Origin: Pseudomonas frederiksbergensis
GTDB lineage: Bacteria; Pseudomonadota; Gammaproteobacteria; Pseudomonadales; Pseudomonadaceae
Reading direction: 5' to 3'
Length of the DNA stretch: 64,000 nucleotides
NCBI RefSeq assembly: GCF_003732665.1
Contig: NZ_MOBP01000006.1
Span: 62,001-126,000, forward strand
Of the stretch, positions 1-7,659 are shown piece after piece; the stretch's first letter is position 1; the number at the start of each line of letters is the position of its first letter. Position numbers and translations under genes: made by a program. A model generated the notes under the pieces. That model was given only the letters and a program-made list of their open reading frames with translations. It ran no database searches and had not been told where the DNA came from.

Positions 1-1163
1 CAAGCCATCATCGGACGCCGGCGTTCGATGTAATCCGTTCGGTTGTAGGCGCTACGAACTTCGTCCTTGTCGACATGCGCCAGCGCGACCTCGATCAGCT
101 CCGGATCCCAGCCATGCTCATTCAGGATGGTGCTCGCCATCGAGCGCAAGCCGTGGCTGACTAGGCGGTCCTGAAAGCCCATGCGCTTCAACGCCATGTT
201 GGCGGTCTGGCTATTGGCATGGGTGCGGGGATTTCTATCTGAGGGGAACACGTACTCTCTATTACCGCTGAGTTGCTTGAGCGTCTCGAGTAACGAAATT
301 GCCTGATCGGTAAGAGGGATTGTGTGCGGCCGACGCTTTTTCATGCGCTCTGGCGGAATGGTCCAAATGCGCTTGTCGAAGTCGATATCTGCCCATCGTG
401 TGGTGGCTGCTTCGGCAGGGCGGGTCATCGTGTGCAACTGCCATTCGATCAGGCAGCGGGTCGTGCGCTTGATGCTTGCGTTCGCGATTTCCATCATGAG
501 CTCGGGAAGCTCCTCAGGTGGTAGCGCAGCCATGTTCTCTTTTTTGGGTTTCTTGAACACCGCCCGAATTCCATTGAGGGGGTTCGCAAATATCAGCCCG
601 GAGTTGACCCCGTAGGTCATGATCTCGTTGAGTCGTTGGCTCAATCGTTTGACGGTTTCGAGACTTCCTTTGGCCTCGATTGGGCGAAGGATCTTGATAA
701 CCATCGGAGCAGTGATTTGAGAGAGAGGCGTTGTTTTCATGCTTGGGAAAACATGGAGCGTCAGCGATCTCCAAATGTCTTCGGCGTAGGCTTTGGTTAC
801 GGAGTCTTTCTTCAGCTCGAACCAGGCAGTGGCCACCTTCTCGAACGTGTGTTCAGTCTCAGCAAGTTTGGCTTGCCTTACCTCATCACGCTGGGTTTTG
901 GGATCAGTGCCCAAAGCAAGCAACTCACGCGCCTCTGCGGCTTTCTTCCGGGCGTTGGCTAACGAGAGGTCGGGGTATGGACCAAGCGCCATGTTGATAC
1001 GGCTTCTGGTCAACGGCTCGCGGTAATTGAAATTCCACATCATCGAGCCGCTCGCGCGTACTCGAAGCTGCAAGCCATCGCCGTCGCTGAGGACGAAGTC
1101 TTTACCAGTTGCCTTGACTGCCTTGAGCTGGCGATCGGAGAGGCGGGTTGCGTTAGTAGGCAT
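1..1163 (-). CDS. P4-type tyrosine recombinase (integrase), C-terminus cut by window edge
   Basis: Site-specific recombinase expected to integrate or excise a genomic island. The first 387 residues are visible. The N-terminus (about 1-90) resembles the DUF4102 arm-binding domain of P4-like integrases. The catalytic set is intact: Arg at about 248 (in MTRPAEAA), the HGLR box at about 337-340, the LAHVD histidine, and the nucleophile Tyr at about 378 (in NRTDY). The ATG at 1163 is preceded by GGAGG eight bases upstream. It starts 187 bp beyond the 3' end of ssrA and is transcribed away from it on the same strand, the usual arrangement for an integrase beside its tmRNA attachment site. Reading frame is open to base 1, so only the extreme C-terminus is missing here. 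Which element it belongs to lies outside the window. Confidence 0.93.
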   Translation of the reverse strand, partial: MPTNATRLSDRQLKAVKATGKDFVLSDGDGLQLRVRASGSMMWNFNYREPLTRSRINMALGPYPDLSLANARKKAAEARELLALGTDPKTQRDEVRQAKLAETEHTFEKVATAWFELKKDSVTKAYAEDIWRSLTLHVFPSMKTTPLSQITAPMVIKILRPIEAKGSLETVKRLSQRLNEIMTYGVNSGLIFANPLNGIRAVFKKPKKENMAALPPEELPELMMEIANASIKRTTRCLIEWQLHTMTRPAEAATTRWADIDFDKRIWTIPPERMKKRRPHTIPLTDQAISLLETLKQLSGNREYVFPSDRNPRTHANSQTANMALKRMGFQDRLVSHGLRSMASTILNEHGWDPELIEVALAHVDKDEVRSAYNRTDYIERRRPMMA

Positions 1164-1312
1164 GGGGGCTACCTCCAGCACCGTTTTGGTATCCTGAAAA
1201 TAGCATTTGATAGTCCGGGATACCACCTGGGATACCAAAGCGCCTGGAACTCAGAAATCCTCCAAAGCCCCCAAAAGAGCTGAACCCCCCGTATTCACTG
1301 GATTTCAGGCAC

Positions 1313-1338
1313 AAAAAAAGACGTCCGTGGACGTCTTT
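1313..1338 (-). terminator. Rho-independent terminator of ssrA
   Basis: Perfect 10-bp stem AAAGACGTCC/GGACGTCTTT (1317-1326 with 1329-1338). On the minus strand it is followed by a T run (A run at 1313-1319 on plus). It lies just past the tmRNA 3' end, between ssrA and the integrase. Confidence 0.85.
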
Positions 1339-1349
1339 AGATGATCAAA

Positions 1350-1400
1350 TGGTGGAGCCGGGGGGATTTGAACCCCCGTCCGCCAGTACTCCGCTGTCGG
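1350..1400. other. Probable attachment site in the 3' end of ssrA
   Basis: The T-arm and acceptor end of tmRNA, including the CCA at 1350-1352, is the classic crossover target of P4-type integrases, and an integrase gene begins 187 bp further on. The matching second copy of the att core would lie left of the window, so only one side can be seen and the exact core length is unknown. The site is inferred from the gene arrangement, not from a visible direct repeat. Confidence 0.55.
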
Positions 1401-1747
1401 TACTACATGCGTAGCCGTTTCTATTAAGTTAACCCTCAGCGACCCGAAGGGCAGGGTGCTTTGGGCGAGTTGTGTAAGTTTTAGCCGCTTCGTCCACAAC
1501 GTACTGCACGGCGATTCTGTTCTATATGACAATCACTTTGGGTTTACAGACATCCCCTGGTGATTGCTGGACCCGAAGGTGCCAGAAGCTCAGGATCTAA
1601 AGCTGCTTACGCAGCGAGAGAGAATTCCTGGCCGTAGGTTTCGTCATTGGCAACTATAAGAAGTTGCAACAGTGGATTTACGAGTTCTGTTACCAACTCG
1701 GCATGCACCTAAAGTTTCGCGACCGGCGTCGAATCCTAAACGGCCCC
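1350..1747 (-). ncRNA. ssrA: tmRNA (SsrA RNA)
   Basis: Transfer-messenger RNA that rescues stalled ribosomes by trans-translation and tags the nascent peptide. The 5' end GGGGCCG pairs with CGGCTCC before the 3' ACCA, closing the tRNA-like domain (one G-U pair). The T-arm GGGGGTTCAAATCCCCC is present. The tag reading frame (minus strand, 1651 down to 1607) encodes ANDETYGQEFSLAA and then TAA, with the usual ANDE start and LAA degron end. Length about 398 nt, usual for Pseudomonas. Its protein partner gene smpB is about 10 kb away at 11480-11962. The 3' end probably serves as an integration site. Confidence 0.97.
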
Positions 1748-1749
1748 GT

Positions 1750-1784
1750 GCCTGTTGCTCGGTGAGTCATGGTGAGCGACAGGC
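1750..1784. repeat. Imperfect inverted repeat, copy 1 of a duplicated element
   Basis: CCTGTTGCTC (1751-1760) faces GAGCGACAGG (1774-1783) with a single G-T mismatch; the stem extends one pair outward. It abuts the ssrA 5' end, so it overlaps the space where the ssrA promoter must lie. A closely related, perfect copy is at 2235-2276. Both contain the palindrome ACAGGCCTGT (here 1779-1788). Confidence 0.75.
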
Positions 1785-1814
1785 CTGTGCAGTGTACGCC
1801 AATGCAGCTCAGAA

Positions 1815-1834
1815 GGCCAACCGCAAGGTTGGCC
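1815..1834 (-). terminator. Hairpin terminator downstream of the 1842-2093 gene
   Basis: GGCCAACC/GGTTGGCC stem of 8 bp with a 4-base loop, starting 7 bases after the stop codon of the small exported protein gene; on the minus strand it is followed by a short TTCT tract. Confidence 0.6.
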
Positions 1835-1841
1835 TCGTTGT

Positions 1842-2093
1842 TCAATTGGCCATCGACAATGCCTGGCTGGCCTCGGTGGCGCATTTTTTGTCATCTTTGG
1901 AGGCCTGTGACGCTTTGGCGCTGGCCAGCAGTCTTTTGATCTCCGCCGCGTTGGGGGAGGTCGCTGGCAGCGAGTTCACTTTGGCTTCGAGCTCTTGCAG
2001 CTTGCTCGTACACAGGTTGTTGTCCGCAGCAAACACGGGAGAGGCCAACATTGCAGCAGACATGAACAGACCAGCGAGTGCGGTACGTTTCAT
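1842..2093 (-). CDS. Small exported two-cysteine protein, copy A
   Basis: 83 residues. A Sec signal peptide (residues 1-22, ending SPVFA) gives a mature peptide of about 60 residues, predicted mainly helical, Lys/Ala/Ser-rich, with Cys28 and Cys71 that could form a disulphide in the periplasm. The ATG at 2093 has GGAG in the expected position. The gene immediately upstream (2323-2598) is a diverged paralogue: same MKR start, the same signal-peptide layout and the same Cys spacing. I do not recognise a characterised family and assign no function. It is placed between ssrA and the lactate genes with its own terminator at 1815-1834. A secreted or periplasmic location is inferred from the signal peptide. 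Confidence 0.8.
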   Translation of the reverse strand: MKRTALAGLFMSAAMLASPVFAADNNLCTSKLQELEAKVNSLPATSPNAAEIKRLLASAKASQASKDDKKCATEASQALSMAN

Positions 2094-2234
2094 GGAAATC
2101 TCCTAGTACTGATGGTCTCGGTGCTGCCGTATAAGCGGGCGGCCGAGGTCGAAAACAGGCCACCCTGAAAAAGGGGCCTACTTAAAAGACCACGGCGCTG
2201 CGCAGTAATTCGGTTTTCGGGAATTTTGAACGGC

Positions 2235-2276
2235 CACAGGCCTGTTGCTCTGTGAATCGTGAGCAACAGGCCTGTG
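2235..2276. repeat. Perfect 16-bp inverted repeat, copy 2
   Basis: A perfect 16-bp stem (2235-2250 with 2261-2276) around a 10-base loop. Each arm carries the palindrome ACAGGCCTGT (2236-2245 and 2266-2275). It lies between the two paralogous small-protein genes, downstream of copy B, matching the position of the 1750-1784 repeat downstream of copy A. Confidence 0.85.
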
Positions 2277-2293
2277 CGATGTGCGCGAACAAA

Positions 2294-2311
2294 GCCAATC
2301 CTAAGACTGGC
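2294..2311 (-). terminator. Hairpin terminator downstream of the 2323-2598 gene
   Basis: On the minus strand GCCAGTC-TTAG-GATTGGC forms a 7-bp stem with one G-T pair, followed by TTTGTT. It lies 11 bases past the stop codon. Confidence 0.55.
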
Positions 2312-2322
2312 GTTGAGTGGGG

Positions 2323-2598
2323 CTATTGCTTGCCGCCGTCACTGGACTTCTGAATATCCTGAATCGTTTGGTTCGTTTCGGCGATGCAATCATCAGTGCC
2401 TTTTTTAGTGCCCGTCGCGTGATCAGCCTTGGCTTTTTCGACGGAGGCCTGTACCTGCTCAGTCATCTCCGGAGGGATCTGGGCTTTGGCATTTTCGATC
2501 GTTGTCAAATTCACCGCACAGAGGTCTTTGGCGGCAAATGAGGTGGACGCCATCAGCGAGGCAGTAACGAACAGACCTAACAGTACAGAACGTTTCAT
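2323..2598 (-). CDS. Small exported two-cysteine protein, copy B
   Basis: 91 residues from the ATG at 2598, which has AAGGAG upstream; a longer frame from 2628 lacks a ribosome site and would spoil the signal peptide. Signal peptide about residues 1-22 (MKRSVLLGLFV...SFA). The mature part is helical and Lys/Glu/Thr-rich with Cys27 and Cys71, the same spacing as the neighbouring copy A at 1842-2093. The C-terminus is longer, ending SSDGGKQ. Identity between the copies is clear in the signal peptide and weak beyond it, suggesting an old tandem duplication. Function unknown; periplasmic or secreted location is inferred. Confidence 0.8.
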   Translation of the reverse strand: MKRSVLLGLFVTASLMASTSFAAKDLCAVNLTTIENAKAQIPPEMTEQVQASVEKAKADHATGTKKGTDDCIAETNQTIQDIQKSSDGGKQ

Positions 2599-2726
2599 GT
2601 GTTTCTCCTTGAACTGAGGTCCAGGCATCGCTGGCCGTCAGTACGGGCTGCCGATTTTGGGATAGGTCCCACATATGCGGGACTTAATCGGTGGACTACG
2701 GCGGTCCGTCAGGGTTCTATTTTTCT

Positions 2727-5537
2727 TCAGCGCGCCCTCGCCCGGGTTACCCGATCCACCAGATAGACCAACCCGTGGTAATCAATCCCACCGTGTTGCG
2801 TCAGACCAATCTCACAGGTGCGGCTGGTGGAAATCCCCTCGCTGCAATGCTGCACGGCGTCCTTGAGCGAGCGCAGTGAGTGCGCGTTCAACTCCGGGGT
2901 AGTGAAGCCTTTGTCGCCCGCAAATCCACAGCAGTGAATGCCTTCAGGAATGACCACGTTCTTACTGCACTTGCGCGCCAGATCGATCAACGCCTGGCTC
3001 TCGCCCAAGTGCTGAGTGCTGCAAGTGACGTGGACTGCGATTGGCGCTTCCTGTGGTGTGAAGTCCAGTCGATCCATCAAATGCGTGCGGATGAAACGCA
3101 CCGGGTCGTACAGGTCCAGACGCACGTCGCCGAGGTCCTGAACCAACCGCAGCGTGCAAGGGCTGGTGTCGCAGTAGATCGGATCGAGCCCACCGCGGCT
3201 GGCGTGCAGCAACGCGCCGATCAGTTCCTGGCGTTTGTGTTCAGCCTGTTCGGCGTAGCCCTTGGAGGCGAACGGCTGACCGCAGCAGAGGTTGTCAAGG
3301 TTGTCCGGGAAGACCACTTGGTAACCGGCCTTTTCCAGCAGGCCACGGGTTTTGTCGTACAGCGACATCTGCTCTTTATCACCCGCCGCCGGGCCCATTG
3401 CCCGCGAGACGCAAGCCGCCAGGTACACCACCCGAGGGCGTTCGTCCGACACGGCCGGGCTGAAGCGAATGACTTTTTCCGGCTGCGGCATGGCGTTGGT
3501 CCATTGCGGGACTTGGCCTTTGGACAACCGTGTCAATGTCGCCGACAGCTTGGCCAACCGTGGCGCCCCCAACAGCATCCGCGCGCCATTGGCCACGTGC
3601 AGGGTAAAACGCGCACCTTGCAGTGCAGTGGCGAAATTTCCTTCAAGCCAATTGGCGGTTTTCGTATGCGTCGCCTGATGGCTGCGAAGCTTTTTCACCA
3701 GGTCGCCGGTGTTGATTCCTACAGGGCAACGTTGTGCGCAAAGACCCGTCGCCGCGCAGGTGTCGATGCCCTGGTATTCGTAAGCGGCTTCGAGTTCGGT
3801 GGTGTCGACCCCGGCACGTTTCTTCGCCTGGATGTCGCGCCAGATCACGATGCGCTGGCGCGGGCTCAGGGTCAGGCCTTTCGACGGGCAGACAGGCTCG
3901 CAAAACCCACATTCGATGCACTTATCCACAATCTCGTCAGCGGCTGGCAGCGGTTTCAGGTGCTTGAGGTGAATCTGTGGATCGTCGCTGAGCACCACGT
4001 CCGGATTGAGAATGCCGTTGGGGTCGAGCAGGCGTTTGAGCTGCCACATCAGCTGATAGGCATCGCTGCCCCATTCCAGTTCGACGAAGGGCGCCATGTT
4101 GCGCCCGGTGCCGTGTTCGGCCTTCAGCGAGCCACCGAACTCGACGGCCACCAGTTGCGCCACGTCGTCCATGAACCCCTGGTAGCGTGCGACTTCTTCC
4201 GGATTGTTGAAGCCTTGGGTGAAGACGAAGTGCAGATTACCTTCCAGGGCGTGTCCGAAAAGGATCGCTTCGTCGTAGTGATGTTTGTCGAACAGTTCGA
4301 TCAACCGGTTCACGCCGATGGCCAGTTGTTCCACCGGGAAGGTCACGTCTTCGATGATCACCGTGGTCCCGGTTTTGCGCACCGCGCCGACCGCGGGGAA
4401 GGTGTCCTTGCGAATCGCCCAGAGCCGGGCGTTTTCCACCGGCTCTTCGGTGAAGTCGACTTGTTTTTCCACCGGGAACGATGCCAAGGACGCCATGATC
4501 TGCGCCAGTTGTTCGCGTAGTAATGTGGACGAGGCGGCGCGGGATTCGATCAACAGGGCGCAGGCATTGTTCGACAGGTGTTGTACGAAATCGGGCATGC
4601 CGGGTTTGTCCTGCACCGAGCGCAGGCTGCGGCGGTCCAGCAGTTCCACGGCGGACACCGGTTGGCTTTTCAGCACGGTGACGGCGTTGCAGCAGGTTTC
4701 CACATCCGGGAACACGATCAACGCCGAAGCTTTGTTCGGGTGGTCGATGACCGTGTCGTAAGTCACCGCGCTGATAAACCCGAGGGTGCCTTCGGAGCCG
4801 ACCAGCAAGTGGCTCAAGATATCCACAGGCTCATCGAAATCCACCAGGGCGTTGAGCGACAGGCCGGTGGTATTTTTCAGACGGTATTTGTGGCGGATTC
4901 TTGCGGACAATTCTGCATTGGCACGGGTCTCGCGGCCCAATTTTGCTATGCGTTCAAGCAGTTCGGAGTGGCTCTGGCGAAACGCCTCGACACTGGCGGC
5001 ATCTTCGGTATCGAGACGGCTGCCATCGGCCAGCACCAGGCGAATCCCGGCAAGGGTGTGATAGGTGTTTTGTGCCGTGCCGCAGCACATGCCACTGGCA
5101 TTGTTGGCGACAATGCCGCCAATTTTGCAGGCGTTGATCGAGGCCGGGTCCGGACCGATCTTGCGCCCGAACGGCGCCAGCCACGCATTGGCCTGGGCGC
5201 CGATCACGCCGGGTTGCAGGCGGATTTGCGTGCCCTGGCCACGGATCTCGCGACCGTTCCAGTTATCCCCCAGCACGATCAAAACCGAATCGCTGATGGC
5301 CTGCCCGGACAGGCTGGTGCCGGCCGCACGAAACGTCACCGGGACCTGATCCCGTTGCGCCAGTTTCAACAGAGCGACCACTTCGTCTTCGGACTCGACA
5401 CGGATTACCAGTTTTGGAATCAGCCGATAGAAACTCGCATCAGTCCCGAAAGCCAGGGTCGATAGCGGATCATCGAAACTTCTGTCCTGGGGAATCAGTT
5501 GCTGCGCATCACGCAGGAAAGTCGCGGGTAACGTCAT
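2727..5537 (-). CDS. dld: FAD- and Fe-S-binding D-lactate dehydrogenase (two-part, 936 aa)
   Basis: Probable quinone-linked D-lactate to pyruvate oxidation at the inner membrane. The N-terminal half is an FAD_binding_4 oxidase (SLSGQAISD and NNASGMCCGT region), then the FAD-oxidase C-terminal domain. The C-terminal half is GlpC/LutA-like: 4Fe-4S motifs CIECGFCEPVCP (about 540) and CAATGLCAQRCP (about 592), and two CCG motifs (about 750 and 867). The ATG at 5537 overlaps the lutC stop as ATGA and has GGAGG upstream; an extension to 5780 in the same frame would run through lutC and is rejected. It is the last gene of lutA-lutB-lutC-dld, matching the Dld-II type of Pseudomonas lactate operons. 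Other 2-hydroxyacids are possible substrates. Confidence 0.88.
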   Translation of the reverse strand: MTLPATFLRDAQQLIPQDRSFDDPLSTLAFGTDASFYRLIPKLVIRVESEDEVVALLKLAQRDQVPVTFRAAGTSLSGQAISDSVLIVLGDNWNGREIRGQGTQIRLQPGVIGAQANAWLAPFGRKIGPDPASINACKIGGIVANNASGMCCGTAQNTYHTLAGIRLVLADGSRLDTEDAASVEAFRQSHSELLERIAKLGRETRANAELSARIRHKYRLKNTTGLSLNALVDFDEPVDILSHLLVGSEGTLGFISAVTYDTVIDHPNKASALIVFPDVETCCNAVTVLKSQPVSAVELLDRRSLRSVQDKPGMPDFVQHLSNNACALLIESRAASSTLLREQLAQIMASLASFPVEKQVDFTEEPVENARLWAIRKDTFPAVGAVRKTGTTVIIEDVTFPVEQLAIGVNRLIELFDKHHYDEAILFGHALEGNLHFVFTQGFNNPEEVARYQGFMDDVAQLVAVEFGGSLKAEHGTGRNMAPFVELEWGSDAYQLMWQLKRLLDPNGILNPDVVLSDDPQIHLKHLKPLPAADEIVDKCIECGFCEPVCPSKGLTLSPRQRIVIWRDIQAKKRAGVDTTELEAAYEYQGIDTCAATGLCAQRCPVGINTGDLVKKLRSHQATHTKTANWLEGNFATALQGARFTLHVANGARMLLGAPRLAKLSATLTRLSKGQVPQWTNAMPQPEKVIRFSPAVSDERPRVVYLAACVSRAMGPAAGDKEQMSLYDKTRGLLEKAGYQVVFPDNLDNLCCGQPFASKGYAEQAEHKRQELIGALLHASRGGLDPIYCDTSPCTLRLVQDLGDVRLDLYDPVRFIRTHLMDRLDFTPQEAPIAVHVTCSTQHLGESQALIDLARKCSKNVVIPEGIHCCGFAGDKGFTTPELNAHSLRSLKDAVQHCSEGISTSRTCEIGLTQHGGIDYHGLVYLVDRVTRARAR

Positions 5538-6205
5538 TGGTCCTCCAGGATCAGCACCACCAGGTCTTTCGGACCGTGGGCGCCGTAGGCCAGCACTTGC
5601 TCGATGTCGGCGGTCTTCGACGGGCCGGACACCAGCAAGGCGTTGGTCGGCATGCCTTGGGCCCACTCGAACTCCTGCTGCACCTGATAGAAGTTGTCGC
5701 GGATTTCGCTCGCCTTGAGCAGGGCGAAATGCACCGGCGGCACCAGGCTCATCAAGCGCGGTTCTTCCCGCGTCGGCCACAGAATCAGACTGCCCGTCGC
5801 GGCGATTGCGCCGAGTGTAGTCGTGAGGCTGGCCGGGGTGTCGTTAAACAGTTCGGCTTTCCAGTCTTCCACCGGGCGGTCGTAGGATTTGAGCGTCGGC
5901 AGGCCGGGATTGTTCGACCAGTGTTGAGTGATACGTTGCCCATGAGGCGTCGTCGGCGCGATCAACAGGCTCGGCAACTGACGATCTCGCAACAGTTGGG
6001 CTAACAACTCAGGCCAATCTTTGCCCGAGGTCAGATGGATTTCGGTGTGCACCGCTTCCATCAGTTTGCGCAATTGCGGGATGCGTTGTTCCGGGGGGTA
6101 GGTGTAAGGCTTGGTCAGCAGTTCGACATCGAACTCGTCAGGCACCGGCGTCGTGCCGGTCAGACTTTTCCGCAATTTGCCGAGGATATTTTGCTTGGCG
6201 CTCAT
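5534..6205 (-). CDS. lutC: L-lactate dehydrogenase complex subunit LutC (LUD domain)
   Basis: 223-residue LUD-domain protein, third subunit of the LutABC (LldABC) NAD-independent L-lactate dehydrogenase, which oxidises L-lactate to pyruvate. It shows the LUD core GSLILWPTREEPRLMSLVPP and the C-terminal ending GPSKTADIEQVLAYGAHGPK. The start at 6205 (MSAKQNILGKLR) overlaps the lutB stop by one base (TAATG), and its own stop overlaps the dld start by four, so translation of the four genes is probably coupled. A much longer in-frame extension to 6676 lies inside lutB and is not used. Confidence 0.93.
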   Translation of the reverse strand: MSAKQNILGKLRKSLTGTTPVPDEFDVELLTKPYTYPPEQRIPQLRKLMEAVHTEIHLTSGKDWPELLAQLLRDRQLPSLLIAPTTPHGQRITQHWSNNPGLPTLKSYDRPVEDWKAELFNDTPASLTTTLGAIAATGSLILWPTREEPRLMSLVPPVHFALLKASEIRDNFYQVQQEFEWAQGMPTNALLVSGPSKTADIEQVLAYGAHGPKDLVVLILEDQ

Positions 6206-7659
6206 TAACGATCTCCCTGTTTGGCCAGGTGCTCGCGGGCCATGTCGTGCAGTGAGCGGGCAGCGGGTTTTGGCGCGCTGTGATTCTGCGTCCAAGGGCC
6301 GACATTGCTCGGAGCGAGGGCACGCAGGCGTGTGGCGAAGAAGCCGAACAAACGATAGAGCGTCGGCGAGCTGTTGAGCCGGGCCCAGGCGTTCCAGATA
6401 AAGCGTTCCTTGCGCGAATACTTGCTGCCCTGGCCGCGCATGACTTGATGCGGGCTGTTCGGGGCTTTGACGTTCTCTTCCCGCAGACGCCGCAACAAAG
6501 CAGGGATCGGAATTTTTACCGGGCAGACTTCGCCGCAGGCACCGCATAACGACGACGCGCTCGGATGATCCGGGACTTTCGCCAGGCCAACCATGTGCGG
6601 CGTGATGATTTTTCCGATAGGCCCAGGGTAAACCTCCCCATAGGCGTGGCCGCCGATTCGGGTGTAGACCGGGCAATGATTCATACAGGCGCCGCAGCGG
6701 ATGCAGTTCAGGGTCTGGCGCAATTCACTGTCGGCAAACGCCTGGCTGCGACCGTTGTCGAGCAATACCAGGTGCACTTCCTGGGGGCCGTCGAGCTCAT
6801 GTTCCTTACGCGGACCGGAGATCATGTTGACGTAGGTGGTGATGGGTTGGCCGAGGGCCGAACGGGTCAGCAGCGACAGCAGCGGCACAACGTCCCGCAG
6901 GTTTTCAACGACTTTTTCGATACCGGTGACGGCGATGTGCACCGGCGGGACCGTCGTGGTCATGCGGCCATTGCCTTCGTTTTCCACCAGCAGCAGGGTG
7001 CCGGTTTCGGCCACGGCGAAGTTGACGCCGGAGACGCCGATATCCGCTTCGAAGAATTTCTGTCGCAAGACTTTGCGACCGATCTGAATGAGTTGGTCAA
7101 CGTCCTTGGTGTATTCCACGCCAAGTTTGTCGTGGAACAAGGACGCGACCTGACCGGCGTTCTTGTGGATCGCCGGCATAATGATGTGTGAAGGCTTCTC
7201 GTGGTCGAGCTGGACGATGTACTCGCCCATGTCCGATTCCAGGCATTCAATGCCTTGATCAGCGAGGAAATGATTCATCTCCATTTCTTCACTGACCATC
7301 GATTTGCCCTTGATCACTTGCCGCCCCTCGTGAGCGCGGATGATCGATAAGACGATGCCATTGGCCTCGTCCACCGTTTCCGCCCAGTGCACTGTCACAC
7401 CGTTGCGGGTCAGGTTCTGTTCAAGCTGCTCGAGCAGGTCGGGCAACTTGGATAACGCACGGGCGCGGACAGCATTGCCCAGCACTCGCAGATGTTCTCT
7501 TTCATGGGCATCGCTGAAAGACGCGGCCCGTTTGGTCATCAGTGAATCCATCGCGCTGCGAAAGTTATTTCGCAATTGCGTGTCAGCCAAAGCCTCGTGA
7601 GCCCGGCCGCGAAAATCTTCTTCTACAGCAACCGTAGGAATAATCGCGGAGGCGCTCAT
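6205..7659 (-). CDS. lutB: L-lactate dehydrogenase iron-sulfur subunit LutB
   Basis: 484 residues. N-terminal LUD domain (about 60-300) followed by ferredoxin-like 4Fe-4S motifs CIRCGACMNHCP (about 318) and CGACGEVCP (about 370), and a C-terminal LutB tail. It passes electrons from lactate oxidation within the LutABC complex. The ATG at 7659 overlaps the lutA stop codon (ATGA) and has GGAGG-like bases upstream (GCGGAGG). Length fits the family (about 470-490). Confidence 0.95.
   Translation of the reverse strand: MSASAIIPTVAVEEDFRGRAHEALADTQLRNNFRSAMDSLMTKRAASFSDAHEREHLRVLGNAVRARALSKLPDLLEQLEQNLTRNGVTVHWAETVDEANGIVLSIIRAHEGRQVIKGKSMVSEEMEMNHFLADQGIECLESDMGEYIVQLDHEKPSHIIMPAIHKNAGQVASLFHDKLGVEYTKDVDQLIQIGRKVLRQKFFEADIGVSGVNFAVAETGTLLLVENEGNGRMTTTVPPVHIAVTGIEKVVENLRDVVPLLSLLTRSALGQPITTYVNMISGPRKEHELDGPQEVHLVLLDNGRSQAFADSELRQTLNCIRCGACMNHCPVYTRIGGHAYGEVYPGPIGKIITPHMVGLAKVPDHPSASSLCGACGEVCPVKIPIPALLRRLREENVKAPNSPHQVMRGQGSKYSRKERFIWNAWARLNSSPTLYRLFGFFATRLRALAPSNVGPWTQNHSAPKPAARSLHDMAREHLAKQGDR

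Noticed and set aside
2660..2690. GTCCC/GGGAC stem-loop upstream of the 2323-2598 gene
   Set aside because: Only 5 bp, no T run and no known motif; likely chance.
2880..4520. 546-aa plus-strand open frame opposite dld
   Set aside because: Antisense shadow of a high-GC gene; no family motif, Arg/His/Gln-rich composition typical of such shadows, and dld has clear Fe-S and FAD motifs.
5538..5780. N-terminal extension of dld to 5780
   Set aside because: It would overlap most of the end of lutC in another frame; the ATG at 5537 has GGAGG and gives the ATGA overlap seen throughout the operon.
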